DNA of 30,801 bases from positions 1-30,801 of the forward strand of contig CAIJZG010000075.1 in NCBI GenBank assembly GCA_903825065.1. Reading direction: 5' to 3'. The notes under the pieces are model-generated. The model saw nothing but the letters and a program-made list of their open reading frames with translations, was not told the DNA's origin and ran no database searches. Source of the stretch: an uncultured Bacteroidota bacterium. Its GTDB lineage: Bacteria > Bacteroidota > Bacteroidia > Chitinophagales > Chitinophagaceae. Both the position numbers and the translations under genes were made by a program. Below, piece by piece: positions 15,989 to 24,748 of this stretch. Position 1 is the stretch's first letter. Every line of letters starts with the position of its first letter.

Positions 15989-16008
15989 GCTGTTGTTTAC
16001 AGCTGTAA
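15989..16008 (+). repeat. Direct repeat, copy 2, between the thr leader and thrA
   Basis: GCTGTTGTTTACAGCTGTAA, 19 of 20 identical to 15912-15931. It includes the perfect 12-nt palindrome TTACAGCTGTAA (15997-16008) and can also fold as GGCTG/CAGCT. It ends 55 nt before the thrA start and competes with copy 1 for pairing to the Thr-codon run, as expected of a control element. A protein-binding operator is an alternative. Confidence 0.75.
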
Positions 16009-16063
16009 TCAAAAAGAAAAGATCGTTTTTAAAATCTTCCTATAAGGAATAAGAAAAATAAAT

Positions 16064-18508
16064 ATGCAAGTTTTAAAATTCGGCGGCAGTTCAGTAGCAA
16101 ATGCTACTAACATGAATAAAGTAGTAGACATCGTTTTAAAAGCCGCTATAAAAGAACCAACCATTTTAGTGGTCTCTGCTATGGGGGGCGTTACAGATAG
16201 TTTAATCAATACTGGAAAATTAGCCGAATCAGGGGATGAGTCTTACAAAACTATTTTGAAAGAATTAGAACTTAAGCACCTTGATGCAGTAAGAGATTTA
16301 TTACCAATTCAACAACAAAGTGCTACACTTAGTCAGGTTAAACAAAAATTCAACGAACTAGAAGCCATTAGTGATGGGGTATTCTTATTAGGTGAATTAT
16401 CCGACAGAACAAATGATAAAATGGTTAGTTATGGAGAATTACTTTCTTCATTAATGATCGCTGCAAAAATTAAGTCAATCGAAACATCAACCCTTTGGGT
16501 AGACTCACGTTTACTGATTCGCACGAACTCTGAACATGGGAAAGCAACAGTTGACTTTGCAATAACTACAGAAAATATTACTGGCTTTTATAATACAAAT
16601 GCAGCCAAAATATATGTAGCTCCGGGATTTATATCAAGCGATCAACATAATCATACCACAACTTTAGGTAGAGGAGGTTCTGATTATACTGGCGCTATTT
16701 ATGCAGCTGCATTACAAGCATCTGTTTTAGAAATTTGGACTGATGTAAGTGGTATGATGACTGCCGACCCTAGACTAGTTAATAATGCCAGGCCTATTCA
16801 TCGAATATCTTATCAGGAAGCAATGGAATTGTCACATTTTGGAGCGAAGATTATTTATCCTCCTACCATTCAGCCTGTGATGAAACAGAATATTCCAGTT
16901 TGGATTAAAAACACTTTTGCACCTGAGGAATATGGAACACTAATTGAAAACATTTCTGCACATACTGAAAATATTATTCGAGGAATTTCATCTATCAATA
17001 AAATAAGCCTTCTAAGTTTAGAAGGTAGTGGTATGGTTGGAATACCTGGATTTTCAAAACGCTTATTTGAAGCATTGGCAAATGAATCTGTGAATGTTAT
17101 TTTAATTACCCAAAGCTCTTCTGAGCATTCTATCTGTGTAGGTATCAATGAAGCGGAAACGGCTAAAGCAAAACGATCAATTGATCATGCATTTAGTTTT
17201 GAAATTCAAAGTGGAAAAGTTGAGCCATTAAAAGTAGAAAAAGGGTTATCCATTGTGGCATTAGTTGGCGAACAAATGAAAAGTCACCCAGGTATTAGCG
17301 GTAAAATGTTTGGTGTATTGGGAAGAAATGGTATTAATGTTAGAGCAATTGCGCAAGGTTCTTCTGAAAAAAATATCTCAGCAGTTTTATCAGCTTCAGA
17401 TGTTCAGAAAGCCATCAACGTTTTACACGAAGAATTTTTCGAAACCACTTATAAACAACTTAACTTATTTATAGCAGGAACAGGAAATGTGGGTGGAAAA
17501 CTAATAGCTCAAATTCAAAAACAATACCAATACTTACAAGACAATCTTCGTTTACAAATTAGAGTAGTTGGATTAGCAAATAGTAAGAATAATTTGATCA
17601 ATGAAGAAGGTATAGATCTAAGTAATTGGAAAAATAAATTAACAGAAGCACCAAAAGGTAGTATCCACGATTTTGTAGAAGTGATTCGAAAACTGAATTT
17701 AAGAAATAGTGTTTTTGTTGATGTAACTGCTAACGCTGATGTAGCATCCGTTTACACTAAATTATTGGGTAAAAGCATTTCTGTGGTTGCATGTAATAAA
17801 ATTGCCTGCTCTTCTTCTTATGCAGCTTATCAGAATTTAAAATCTCTTTCGCGCGAATTCAATGCATTGTATCTGTATGAAACCAATGTAGGCGCTGGTC
17901 TACCAGTAATTGGCACCTTGAACGATTTATTGCGAAGTGGTGATCAGGTTACAAAAATTCAGGCAGTATTATCTGGTACCCTCAATTTTGTTTTTAACCA
18001 TTACGATGGTACAATGTCATTTGCTAAAGTAGTTCAACAAGCTCAGGATGAAGGATATACCGAACCAGACCCACGTTTGGATTTAGGTGGAACCGATGTG
18101 ATGCGTAAGATTATGATTTTGGCTCGTGAAGCTGGACAGAAATTAGAAATGGAAGATATCAGCAATGAATACTTTTTACCAGCATCTTGTTTCGAAGGTT
18201 CTGTAGCAGACTTTTATGCAGAAATGGAAAAGCAAGAAGCTCATTTCAAAGCCCTCTACCAAGCAGCAGCAGCAAAAAATTGTAAGCTAAAATTTGTTGC
18301 TACTTATGAAAATGGAAAGGCTTCAGTTGGGTTGCGGCATATACCTGCCAATTCCGATTTTTATCATTTATATGGAAAGGATAACTTGGTATTGTTCTTT
18401 ACAGAACGATATCCAGAGCAACCATTAGTGATCAAAGGAGCTGGCGCCGGCGCAGAAGTAACTGCTTCAGGTGTATTTGCCGACATCATTCGTGTAGCTA
18501 GGGTATAA
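16064..18508 (+). CDS. thrA: Bifunctional aspartokinase / homoserine dehydrogenase
   Basis: An 814-residue fusion that catalyses the first and third steps of the aspartate pathway. The aspartokinase part carries KFGGSSVAN (5-13) and TLGRGGSDYTG (200-210). Tandem ACT domains occupy about 310-460 and are where the family binds threonine. The homoserine dehydrogenase part has the Rossmann motif GTGNVGG (472-478), then NVGAGLPVIGTLNDLL, SGTLNFVFN and EGYTEPDPRLDLGGTDVMRK in order. Length and layout match E. coli ThrA (820 residues). First structural gene after the Thr-rich leader; thrB follows after 27 nt. Confidence 0.96.
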   Translation: MQVLKFGGSSVANATNMNKVVDIVLKAAIKEPTILVVSAMGGVTDSLINTGKLAESGDESYKTILKELELKHLDAVRDLLPIQQQSATLSQVKQKFNELEAISDGVFLLGELSDRTNDKMVSYGELLSSLMIAAKIKSIETSTLWVDSRLLIRTNSEHGKATVDFAITTENITGFYNTNAAKIYVAPGFISSDQHNHTTTLGRGGSDYTGAIYAAALQASVLEIWTDVSGMMTADPRLVNNARPIHRISYQEAMELSHFGAKIIYPPTIQPVMKQNIPVWIKNTFAPEEYGTLIENISAHTENIIRGISSINKISLLSLEGSGMVGIPGFSKRLFEALANESVNVILITQSSSEHSICVGINEAETAKAKRSIDHAFSFEIQSGKVEPLKVEKGLSIVALVGEQMKSHPGISGKMFGVLGRNGINVRAIAQGSSEKNISAVLSASDVQKAINVLHEEFFETTYKQLNLFIAGTGNVGGKLIAQIQKQYQYLQDNLRLQIRVVGLANSKNNLINEEGIDLSNWKNKLTEAPKGSIHDFVEVIRKLNLRNSVFVDVTANADVASVYTKLLGKSISVVACNKIACSSSYAAYQNLKSLSREFNALYLYETNVGAGLPVIGTLNDLLRSGDQVTKIQAVLSGTLNFVFNHYDGTMSFAKVVQQAQDEGYTEPDPRLDLGGTDVMRKIMILAREAGQKLEMEDISNEYFLPASCFEGSVADFYAEMEKQEAHFKALYQAAAAKNCKLKFVATYENGKASVGLRHIPANSDFYHLYGKDNLVLFFTERYPEQPLVIKGAGAGAEVTASGVFADIIRVARV

Positions 18509-18535
18509 TTTTATCATCTTAATGAACCAAGTTTT

Positions 18536-19483
18536 ATGAACAATATTTATCAAGGGCTTGACCAGAATAAGGTGGTGAAAATTCATTCGCCAGCTACTGT
18601 CGCAAATATGGTTTGCGGTTTCGATGTATTAGGTTTTGCTGTTAAAGAACCATACGACGAAATGCAGATTCGTTTTTCTGATCAACCTGGTATCACAATT
18701 ATTAATGATGACGAATACAATTTACCAACTGAACCTGCAAAAAATGTAGCAGGTGCTGCACTTATTGCATTGATGGAAGAGATAGAATCGGGTTTTGGAT
18801 TCGAATTAACTATCAAAAAAAATATTAAACCAGGAAGTGGTGTGGGTTCCAGTGCTGCAAGTGCTGCTGGCGCTGTTGTTGCTGCTAACAGATTACTCAA
18901 CGATCGTTTTGACAAGGAAACACTTGTTCGTTTTGCAATGAATGGAGAAAAATTAGCATCAGGAGTTAAGCATGCAGATAATATTGCACCCTGTATTTAT
19001 GGTGGAGTAACCCTTATTCGCTCAATTTTCCCTTTAGATATTATAGCACTAACGGCACCTACCTTATTCGTTACTATTGTTCATCCACAAATTGAAGTAA
19101 AGACTTCAGATGCCAGAAGTATTTTAAAACATAAGGTATTATTGAAAGATGCAATCAAACAATGGGGCAACATTGCAGGTTTGGTAGCAGGATTATTAAA
19201 ATCGGACTATGAATTAATTGGCCGCTCTTTGGAAGATGTAATCATTGAACCCGTTCGAAGTATCCTTATTCCAGGTTTTGACCTTGTAAAACAAAAAAGC
19301 AAGGAAGCAGGCGCATTAGGTGGAGGGATTTCTGGAAGTGGCCCATCTATTTTTATGTTGAGTAAAGATGAAACAGCTGCATTACAAGTTGAAAAAGAAA
19401 TGAAATCTGTTTACGAAAAATTAGGATTGGATCACCATACTTATGTAACAACCATGAATCACCAGGGTGTTCAATTCGTTTAA
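18536..19483 (+). CDS. thrB: Homoserine kinase
   Basis: A 315-residue GHMP-family kinase that phosphorylates homoserine with ATP. The N-terminus VKIHSPATVANMVCGFDVLG (14-33) and the phosphate-binding glycine-rich loop PGSGVGSSAASAAG (99-112) are characteristic, as is the C-terminal GALGGGISGSGPSIF motif. The length is typical for the family. ATG 18536 is the first in-frame ATG and gives a normal N-terminus. Twelve nucleotides separate it from thrC. Confidence 0.95.
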   Translation: MNNIYQGLDQNKVVKIHSPATVANMVCGFDVLGFAVKEPYDEMQIRFSDQPGITIINDDEYNLPTEPAKNVAGAALIALMEEIESGFGFELTIKKNIKPGSGVGSSAASAAGAVVAANRLLNDRFDKETLVRFAMNGEKLASGVKHADNIAPCIYGGVTLIRSIFPLDIIALTAPTLFVTIVHPQIEVKTSDARSILKHKVLLKDAIKQWGNIAGLVAGLLKSDYELIGRSLEDVIIEPVRSILIPGFDLVKQKSKEAGALGGGISGSGPSIFMLSKDETAALQVEKEMKSVYEKLGLDHHTYVTTMNHQGVQFV

Positions 19484-19495
19484 TATAGTTTAGTC

Positions 19496-20797
19496 ATGAA
19501 TTATTATAGCCTTAATAAAAAAGCAGCAAATGTAGATTTCCGTGAAGCAACTATCAAAGGACAAGCCCCTGATAAGGGATTGTTTTTTCCAGAAAGTATA
19601 CCAAGAATAGCCACTGAAACTATTAAAAATATACATGCTTATTCTAATGAAGAATTAGCTTTAGAAATAATGTTGCCCTACGTTGGTAATACAATTACAA
19701 AATCTGATCTTCAAAAAATAGTTTCCGAAACCATCAACTTTCCCTTCCCACTTATTTCTGTCAATAAAAATATCTACTCATTAGAATTATTCCACGGTCC
19801 AACACTTGCATTCAAAGATGTGGGAGCACGTTTTATGAGTCGATGCTTGGGTTATTTTTCTACTCAACAGAATAAGAAAATTACGGTATTGGTGGCAACT
19901 TCCGGTGATACAGGTGGGGCAGTTGCCAACGGATTCTTAGGTGTGGAAGGAGTAGAAGTGATCATATTATATCCTTCAGGTAAAGTGAGTCCAGTGCAAG
20001 AGTTACAATTAACTACTTGCGGACAAAATATCAAAGCCCTTGAAGTGAAAGGAAGTTTTGATGATTGTCAGGCTATGGTAAAAGATGCATTTATGGATGC
20101 TGATCTAAACAATCATCTTACACTTACTTCAGCAAATAGTATTAATGTAGCAAGATGGTTACCACAACAATTATATTATTTCTTTGCTTACAAACAATGG
20201 ATCAGAGAGAATGATACAGCGCCTATTATTTCAGTACCCAGTGGAAATTTTGGAAATATTTGTGCTGGTTTATTAGCATATGTGAGTGGATTACCCGTTG
20301 ATCATTTTATTGCAGCATGTAATGTAAATGATGCGGTCCCAGAATATTTGAGAACAGGCAACTATCAATCAAAGAAATCTGTAACAACCATTTCCAATGC
20401 AATGGATGTAGGTAATCCGAGTAATTTTATAAGAGTTTTAGAATTATTTAAAAACTCTTATAAAAGCATCAGTGAAAAAATCTCAGGTTACACAGTTAGC
20501 GATGTGATTACTAAACAAACTATAGCTGAGGTTTATCAAAAAGAACATTATATCTTAGATCCACATGGCGCTGTAGCATATTATGCTTTGGAAGATTATT
20601 TAAAATCGCATCAAGGAAAAAAAGGAATGATCTTAGAAACAGCGCATCCGGTAAAGTTTCCCTATACCGTAGAGGATGTAATAGGTAGAAGTATAGAAAT
20701 CCCTGAAGCTGTAAAACCATTATTTCAATTAGAAAAAAAATCGGTTTTGATGGAGCCCACTTTTTCGGAATTGAAGAGCTGGTTACTTACAAAATAA
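19496..20797 (+). CDS. thrC: Threonine synthase
   Basis: A 433-residue PLP enzyme that converts O-phosphohomoserine to threonine. PLP attaches to K107 in FHGPTLAFKDVGARF. Further motifs are ATSGDTGGAVANGF (phosphate binding) and VPSGNFGNICAGL. Length and the N-terminal YYSLN...FREA pattern match the E. coli-type (class 1) enzyme. It is the last gene of thrABC and is followed by a palindromic element that probably ends transcription from both sides. Confidence 0.95.
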   Translation: MNYYSLNKKAANVDFREATIKGQAPDKGLFFPESIPRIATETIKNIHAYSNEELALEIMLPYVGNTITKSDLQKIVSETINFPFPLISVNKNIYSLELFHGPTLAFKDVGARFMSRCLGYFSTQQNKKITVLVATSGDTGGAVANGFLGVEGVEVIILYPSGKVSPVQELQLTTCGQNIKALEVKGSFDDCQAMVKDAFMDADLNNHLTLTSANSINVARWLPQQLYYFFAYKQWIRENDTAPIISVPSGNFGNICAGLLAYVSGLPVDHFIAACNVNDAVPEYLRTGNYQSKKSVTTISNAMDVGNPSNFIRVLELFKNSYKSISEKISGYTVSDVITKQTIAEVYQKEHYILDPHGAVAYYALEDYLKSHQGKKGMILETAHPVKFPYTVEDVIGRSIEIPEAVKPLFQLEKKSVLMEPTFSELKSWLLTK

Positions 20798-20825
20798 AAA
20801 ATCTCTTAGATGTAACACAACATAA

Positions 20826-20837
20826 GGGCTTAAGCCC
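20826..20837. repeat. Perfect palindrome GGGCTTAAGCCC
   Basis: A 12-nt perfect palindrome immediately upstream of the larger inverted repeat at 20857-20880. Both share the 'GGCT...AAGCC' core, as if the block were a composite intergenic repeat. Confidence 0.7.
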
Positions 20838-20856
20838 AATTTCAGTGGGTATCCCA

Positions 20857-20880
20857 AACCCTAGGCTGAAGCCTAGGGTT
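20857..20880. terminator. Inverted repeat between convergent thrC and the Gfo/Idh gene
   Basis: A perfect 10-bp stem (AACCCTAGGC at 20857-20866 with GCCTAGGGTT at 20871-20880) with a TGAA loop. It lies in the 97-nt gap between convergent genes and can terminate in either direction, although neither side has a long T tract directly at the stem. It may belong to a dispersed palindromic repeat family. Confidence 0.7.
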
Positions 20881-20894
20881 AACAGATTTCTCTT

Positions 20895-22199
20895 TTACTT
20901 TTTACTTTTTAAACTCCATGACCCTCGAATCTTCGCCTTCACCAATTGATTTGCTTCAGCATCATTTTTGATTTGTTCTTTAATTGGATCCCATACTAAA
21001 TTTCTTCGGGTTTGATATGCAATATTTGCTAAACAACATACCGAACTGGTTCTATGGCCAGTTTCTACATCACAGATTGGCTGAACACCAGTTTTAATTC
21101 CATCTAACCAATTCTGATAATGATTTGAACTATTATATAGTCTTATTTCATTTGGTTGAATGGTAGCTGTTGCAATATTCTTAGGGTTGCTATCAAGGTA
21201 TTCTCGAGAAATATCAATGGTCCCTTTTTCACCAATAAAACGTACACCTAACCCTCTTCCAAAATCAACATGTTTCATCACAATCCCATTTGCATAAATC
21301 ATTTCTAATCCCTTTAATTCATTACCCTTCGGTGGATTGAAAGATAGCGGACCAGTTTGATCCATACCCAAAGCCCATTGCGCAATGTCAAACATATGCG
21401 CACCCCAATCGCTCACACCACCACCGCCATAATCTTTATAAGAACGCCAATGCGGATAAATATCCTGTTCAACTGGGGGAGATAATTCTGTGTTATATGG
21501 ATTAAAAACTCCAGGTCCAACCCAACCTTCCCAATCTAAATTTGGAGGAGTTGACATGGGAGTAAGATTATAGGCGATTGGAGGATCACCTACATTAACC
21601 AAAACTTCTTTAATTTTCCCGATATATCCATTGCGCACTAATTCAGATGCTTGCCTAAAGTTTTTCCATGAGCGCTGCATACTGCCCACTTGCAGAATTA
21701 CTTTATTTTTTTGCACAGCATTTACCATGGCTCTGCCTTCTTCAACTGAATGTGCCATTGGCTTTTCAACATAAATATGTTTACCAGCATTGGCTGCCAT
21801 CACCGTCATTACTGCATGCCAATGATCTGGTGTTGCTATTACTACTGCATCAATATCTTTTCTTTCTAACAATTCTCTAAAATCACTATATCCTTTAAAG
21901 CCTTTGTATTCCCCTTTCTGCGCCGCCAATGCATGTGCCTTCTCTGCAATTTTTTGAAAGGCAGCTAACTTTTGTGAATCTACATCTGAACCGGCTACTG
22001 CTTGTGTAATGGAACTAAAACTACTAATCAAACTCTTTGCCTGTTTACCAGTCCCGATATATCCTAAACTTATTCGATCACTCGGAGCAAGAAATCCTCT
22101 TCCCATTACAAACCGGGGAATAATGGTAAATCCAATTGCAGCTTTAATGGATGTCTTTACAAATGAACGGCGATTAACCGTATTGTTTTTAATTGTCAT
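20895..22199 (-). CDS. Exported Gfo/Idh/MocA-family oxidoreductase
   Basis: A 434-residue NAD(P)-dependent oxidoreductase with a Tat-type N-terminus: NRRSFVKTSIKAAIGFTIIP (residues 9-28) has a twin arginine followed by a hydrophobic stretch. The Rossmann motif is GYIGTGKQA (46-54) and the family's EKP motif is at 145-147 (HIYVEKPMAHS). The C-terminal domain contains GGGVSDWGAHMFDIAQWALG. Exported members in Bacteroidota act on sugars or sugar-like compounds, but the substrate cannot be read here. It is transcribed divergently from the penicillin-acylase-like gene across 96 nt, next to a glycosidase gene, which fits a role in carbohydrate processing. Confidence 0.88.
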   Translation of the reverse strand: MTIKNNTVNRRSFVKTSIKAAIGFTIIPRFVMGRGFLAPSDRISLGYIGTGKQAKSLISSFSSITQAVAGSDVDSQKLAAFQKIAEKAHALAAQKGEYKGFKGYSDFRELLERKDIDAVVIATPDHWHAVMTVMAANAGKHIYVEKPMAHSVEEGRAMVNAVQKNKVILQVGSMQRSWKNFRQASELVRNGYIGKIKEVLVNVGDPPIAYNLTPMSTPPNLDWEGWVGPGVFNPYNTELSPPVEQDIYPHWRSYKDYGGGGVSDWGAHMFDIAQWALGMDQTGPLSFNPPKGNELKGLEMIYANGIVMKHVDFGRGLGVRFIGEKGTIDISREYLDSNPKNIATATIQPNEIRLYNSSNHYQNWLDGIKTGVQPICDVETGHRTSSVCCLANIAYQTRRNLVWDPIKEQIKNDAEANQLVKAKIRGSWSLKSKK

Positions 22200-22295
22200 A
22201 TGGCAAGTATTAGATTAGAAATTTACTGCTTTATACTGTCAAAAGAAAATTTATTGGATAATCCTTATCTTCCAAATGAATTTATCTTCTGCCTT

Positions 22296-24713
22296 ATGAG
22301 AATCTCTTTCAGACTTATTACTCTTTCAATTTTTAATTGCCTTTTTTTATTAGGAATTGCACAAACAAAAAAATTGCTCCCTGTTAAAGGGCTCTATGCT
22401 TCTGTTGAAGTGTTAAGAGATCAATGGGGTGTTAATCATATTTATGCAGAGAATCAGCACGACCTGTTTTTTTCGCAAGGATATTGTGCTGCAAAAGATC
22501 GTTTATTCCAATTTGAGATCTGGCGTAGACAGGCAACTGGAACCGTAGCTGAAATATTAGGAGAAAGAGAATTAAAAAGAGATATTGGTACGCGACTATT
22601 CAAATACAGAGGTGATTTGAAAACAGAACTCAATCATTATCATCCCCAGGGTGAGGCCATTATTAATGCATATACTGACGGTGTAAATAGTTATATCGAC
22701 GAAGTATTAGCCCATCAAGAATTACTTCCCATAGAATTTCAATTGCTGAAAATACTACCCGGCAAATGGACACCAGAAGTAGTAATCTCCAGGCATCAAG
22801 GTTTGTTAGGAAACATTACGGAAGAATTGAGTATCGGCAAAGCAGTATCGAAAGTTGGAGCTGAAAAAGTAAAAGAACTCATGTGGTTTCATCCCAAAGA
22901 TCCTGACCTACATATCGATTCAGCAATTGATCAAAAATTACTAAAAGATAATATCTTAGAATTATACAACGCTTATAGAAAAGAAATTGTTTTTCAAGAA
23001 AGCGATATCAACAAGGCAGACGAAGACCCTGATGCAGTGATGAATTTATTGAAACAGCCTATTTCAAATGCCTATCAGCCTGCCTTTGAACACGGTATAG
23101 AAGGATCGAATAATTGGATTGTGAGTGGAAGTAGAACTGCAAGTGGCCATACCATGCTCGCAAACGATCCACACCGAAAAATTGCTGTGCCATCTTTACG
23201 ATATATGGTTCACTTAGTAGCACCAGGATGGAATGTAATAGGTGGTGGCGAACCTGAAATTCCGGGTGTATCTATAGGACACAATGAAGCGGGAGCTTGG
23301 GGTTTAACAATCTATGAAACTGATGGTGAAGATTTATATGTCTACGATTTGAATCCTAAAAATCTATCGCAATATTTTTACAACGGACATTGGGAAAATA
23401 TGCAATTGATTCAAGAAAGAATTGAGATCAAAGAAAGCAGAACCGAACTTATTAATTTAAGATACACCGTACACGGACCAGTTACTTATATCGATTCTTT
23501 ACACCATAAAGCATATGCAGTGAAATGTGCTTGGCTAGAACCAGGAGGTGCACCCTATATGGCATCTTTAAGAATTGATCAAGCAAAAAACTGGGAAAGT
23601 TTTAGAGATGCTTGTAGTTATAGTCATATCCCCGGAGAGAATATGATTTGGGCAGATACAGCAGGAAATATAGGATGGCAAACTGTGGGTATTATTCCTA
23701 TTCGAAAAAATTTCAGCGGACTTGTTCCTGTTCCTGGCGATGGAAGATATGAATGGCAGGGCTTTTTACCTATCAAAGAAAGACCCCATCAATTGAATCC
23801 TTCCAAAGGATTTTTAGCAACCGCCAATCAGAATGTAACTTCAGAAGATTATACTCATTGGGATGCTGTGGGATATACTTGGGCAGATCCATTCAGGGGT
23901 AATAGAATTAATGAAGTATTAGCAAAGGATGATAAAATGACTATTGCAAAAATGCAATCTCTTCAAACTGATTATAATTCATTACCCGCTCGCAGTCTTG
24001 TGCCTATGCTACTACCATTGGCATTTGAAAAAACACTGCCTCAAGAATCTAGTAAATTATTAAAGAATTGGAATTTTATTTTAGATAAACAAAGTATTCC
24101 AGCATCTATTTATGCGATGTGGGAAAGACAATTGATGAAGCAAGCCACAAAACAATTTATCCCAGAAAATATAAAAGATTTGGTGAGCATTCAACTATCA
24201 AAATTAATTGGTTGGTTAGAAAATCCAGATAGTAAATTCGGAGTAGATCCCTTAAAAGGTAGAGATGCATTTCTAAAACTTAGTTTTGAAAATGCTATTG
24301 AAGAATTAGAAAAGAAGTTAGGTAGTAATTTAGATAATTGGCAATACGGTCAGGAGAAATTTAAACATGTTACCATTACACATCCTTTAACCAGCATTGT
24401 TAATAAACCATTGAGAGATCAACTAAATTTAGGACCTCTTCCAAGAGGTGGTAATAGTCACACTCCAGGTTCAACTGGTGGCGCAGATAATCAGTTAAGT
24501 GGTGCGAGTTTTAGATTTATTACGGATACTGGTAATTGGGATGAAGCAGTAATGATCAATACACCCGGACAATCTGGCAATTCTAAAAGTGAATTTTATA
24601 GAAACCTGTTTCCTCTTTGGGCCAATGATCAATATTTTCCCGCTTATTATTCGAAGGACAAAATAATTAAATCTACCAAAGAACAGTTTGAATTAGTTCC
24701 ACAAAAAAAATAA
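22296..24713 (+). CDS. Penicillin acylase family N-terminal-nucleophile hydrolase
   Basis: An 805-residue exported precursor of the penicillin-amidase (Ntn hydrolase) family. ATG 22296 gives a clean signal peptide (MRISFRLITLSIFNCLFLLGIAQ); an in-frame ATG at 22200 adds 32 residues and overlaps the divergent start, so it was rejected. The A-chain region carries VEVLRDQWGVNHIYAENQHD and GYCAAKDRLFQFEIWRRQATG. The self-cleavage site is EGSNNWIVSG with catalytic S271. The later TANQNV supplies the probable oxyanion-hole Asn, and near the C-terminus GGNSHTPGSTGG resembles the family's conserved tail. Members hydrolyse N-acyl bonds (penicillins, acyl-homoserine lactones, other amides). The substrate is unknown. 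GH43 follows 35 nt later. Confidence 0.9.
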   Translation: MRISFRLITLSIFNCLFLLGIAQTKKLLPVKGLYASVEVLRDQWGVNHIYAENQHDLFFSQGYCAAKDRLFQFEIWRRQATGTVAEILGERELKRDIGTRLFKYRGDLKTELNHYHPQGEAIINAYTDGVNSYIDEVLAHQELLPIEFQLLKILPGKWTPEVVISRHQGLLGNITEELSIGKAVSKVGAEKVKELMWFHPKDPDLHIDSAIDQKLLKDNILELYNAYRKEIVFQESDINKADEDPDAVMNLLKQPISNAYQPAFEHGIEGSNNWIVSGSRTASGHTMLANDPHRKIAVPSLRYMVHLVAPGWNVIGGGEPEIPGVSIGHNEAGAWGLTIYETDGEDLYVYDLNPKNLSQYFYNGHWENMQLIQERIEIKESRTELINLRYTVHGPVTYIDSLHHKAYAVKCAWLEPGGAPYMASLRIDQAKNWESFRDACSYSHIPGENMIWADTAGNIGWQTVGIIPIRKNFSGLVPVPGDGRYEWQGFLPIKERPHQLNPSKGFLATANQNVTSEDYTHWDAVGYTWADPFRGNRINEVLAKDDKMTIAKMQSLQTDYNSLPARSLVPMLLPLAFEKTLPQESSKLLKNWNFILDKQSIPASIYAMWERQLMKQATKQFIPENIKDLVSIQLSKLIGWLENPDSKFGVDPLKGRDAFLKLSFENAIEELEKKLGSNLDNWQYGQEKFKHVTITHPLTSIVNKPLRDQLNLGPLPRGGNSHTPGSTGGADNQLSGASFRFITDTGNWDEAVMINTPGQSGNSKSEFYRNLFPLWANDQYFPAYYSKDKIIKSTKEQFELVPQKK

Positions 24714-24748
24714 TTAATTTTATTTATAACCATTTTCAAAATAATTGA

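Noticed and set aside
22200..22295. Upstream ATG for the penicillin-acylase-like gene
   Set aside because: It would overlap the start of the divergent Gfo/Idh gene and place 32 extra residues before a clear signal peptide.
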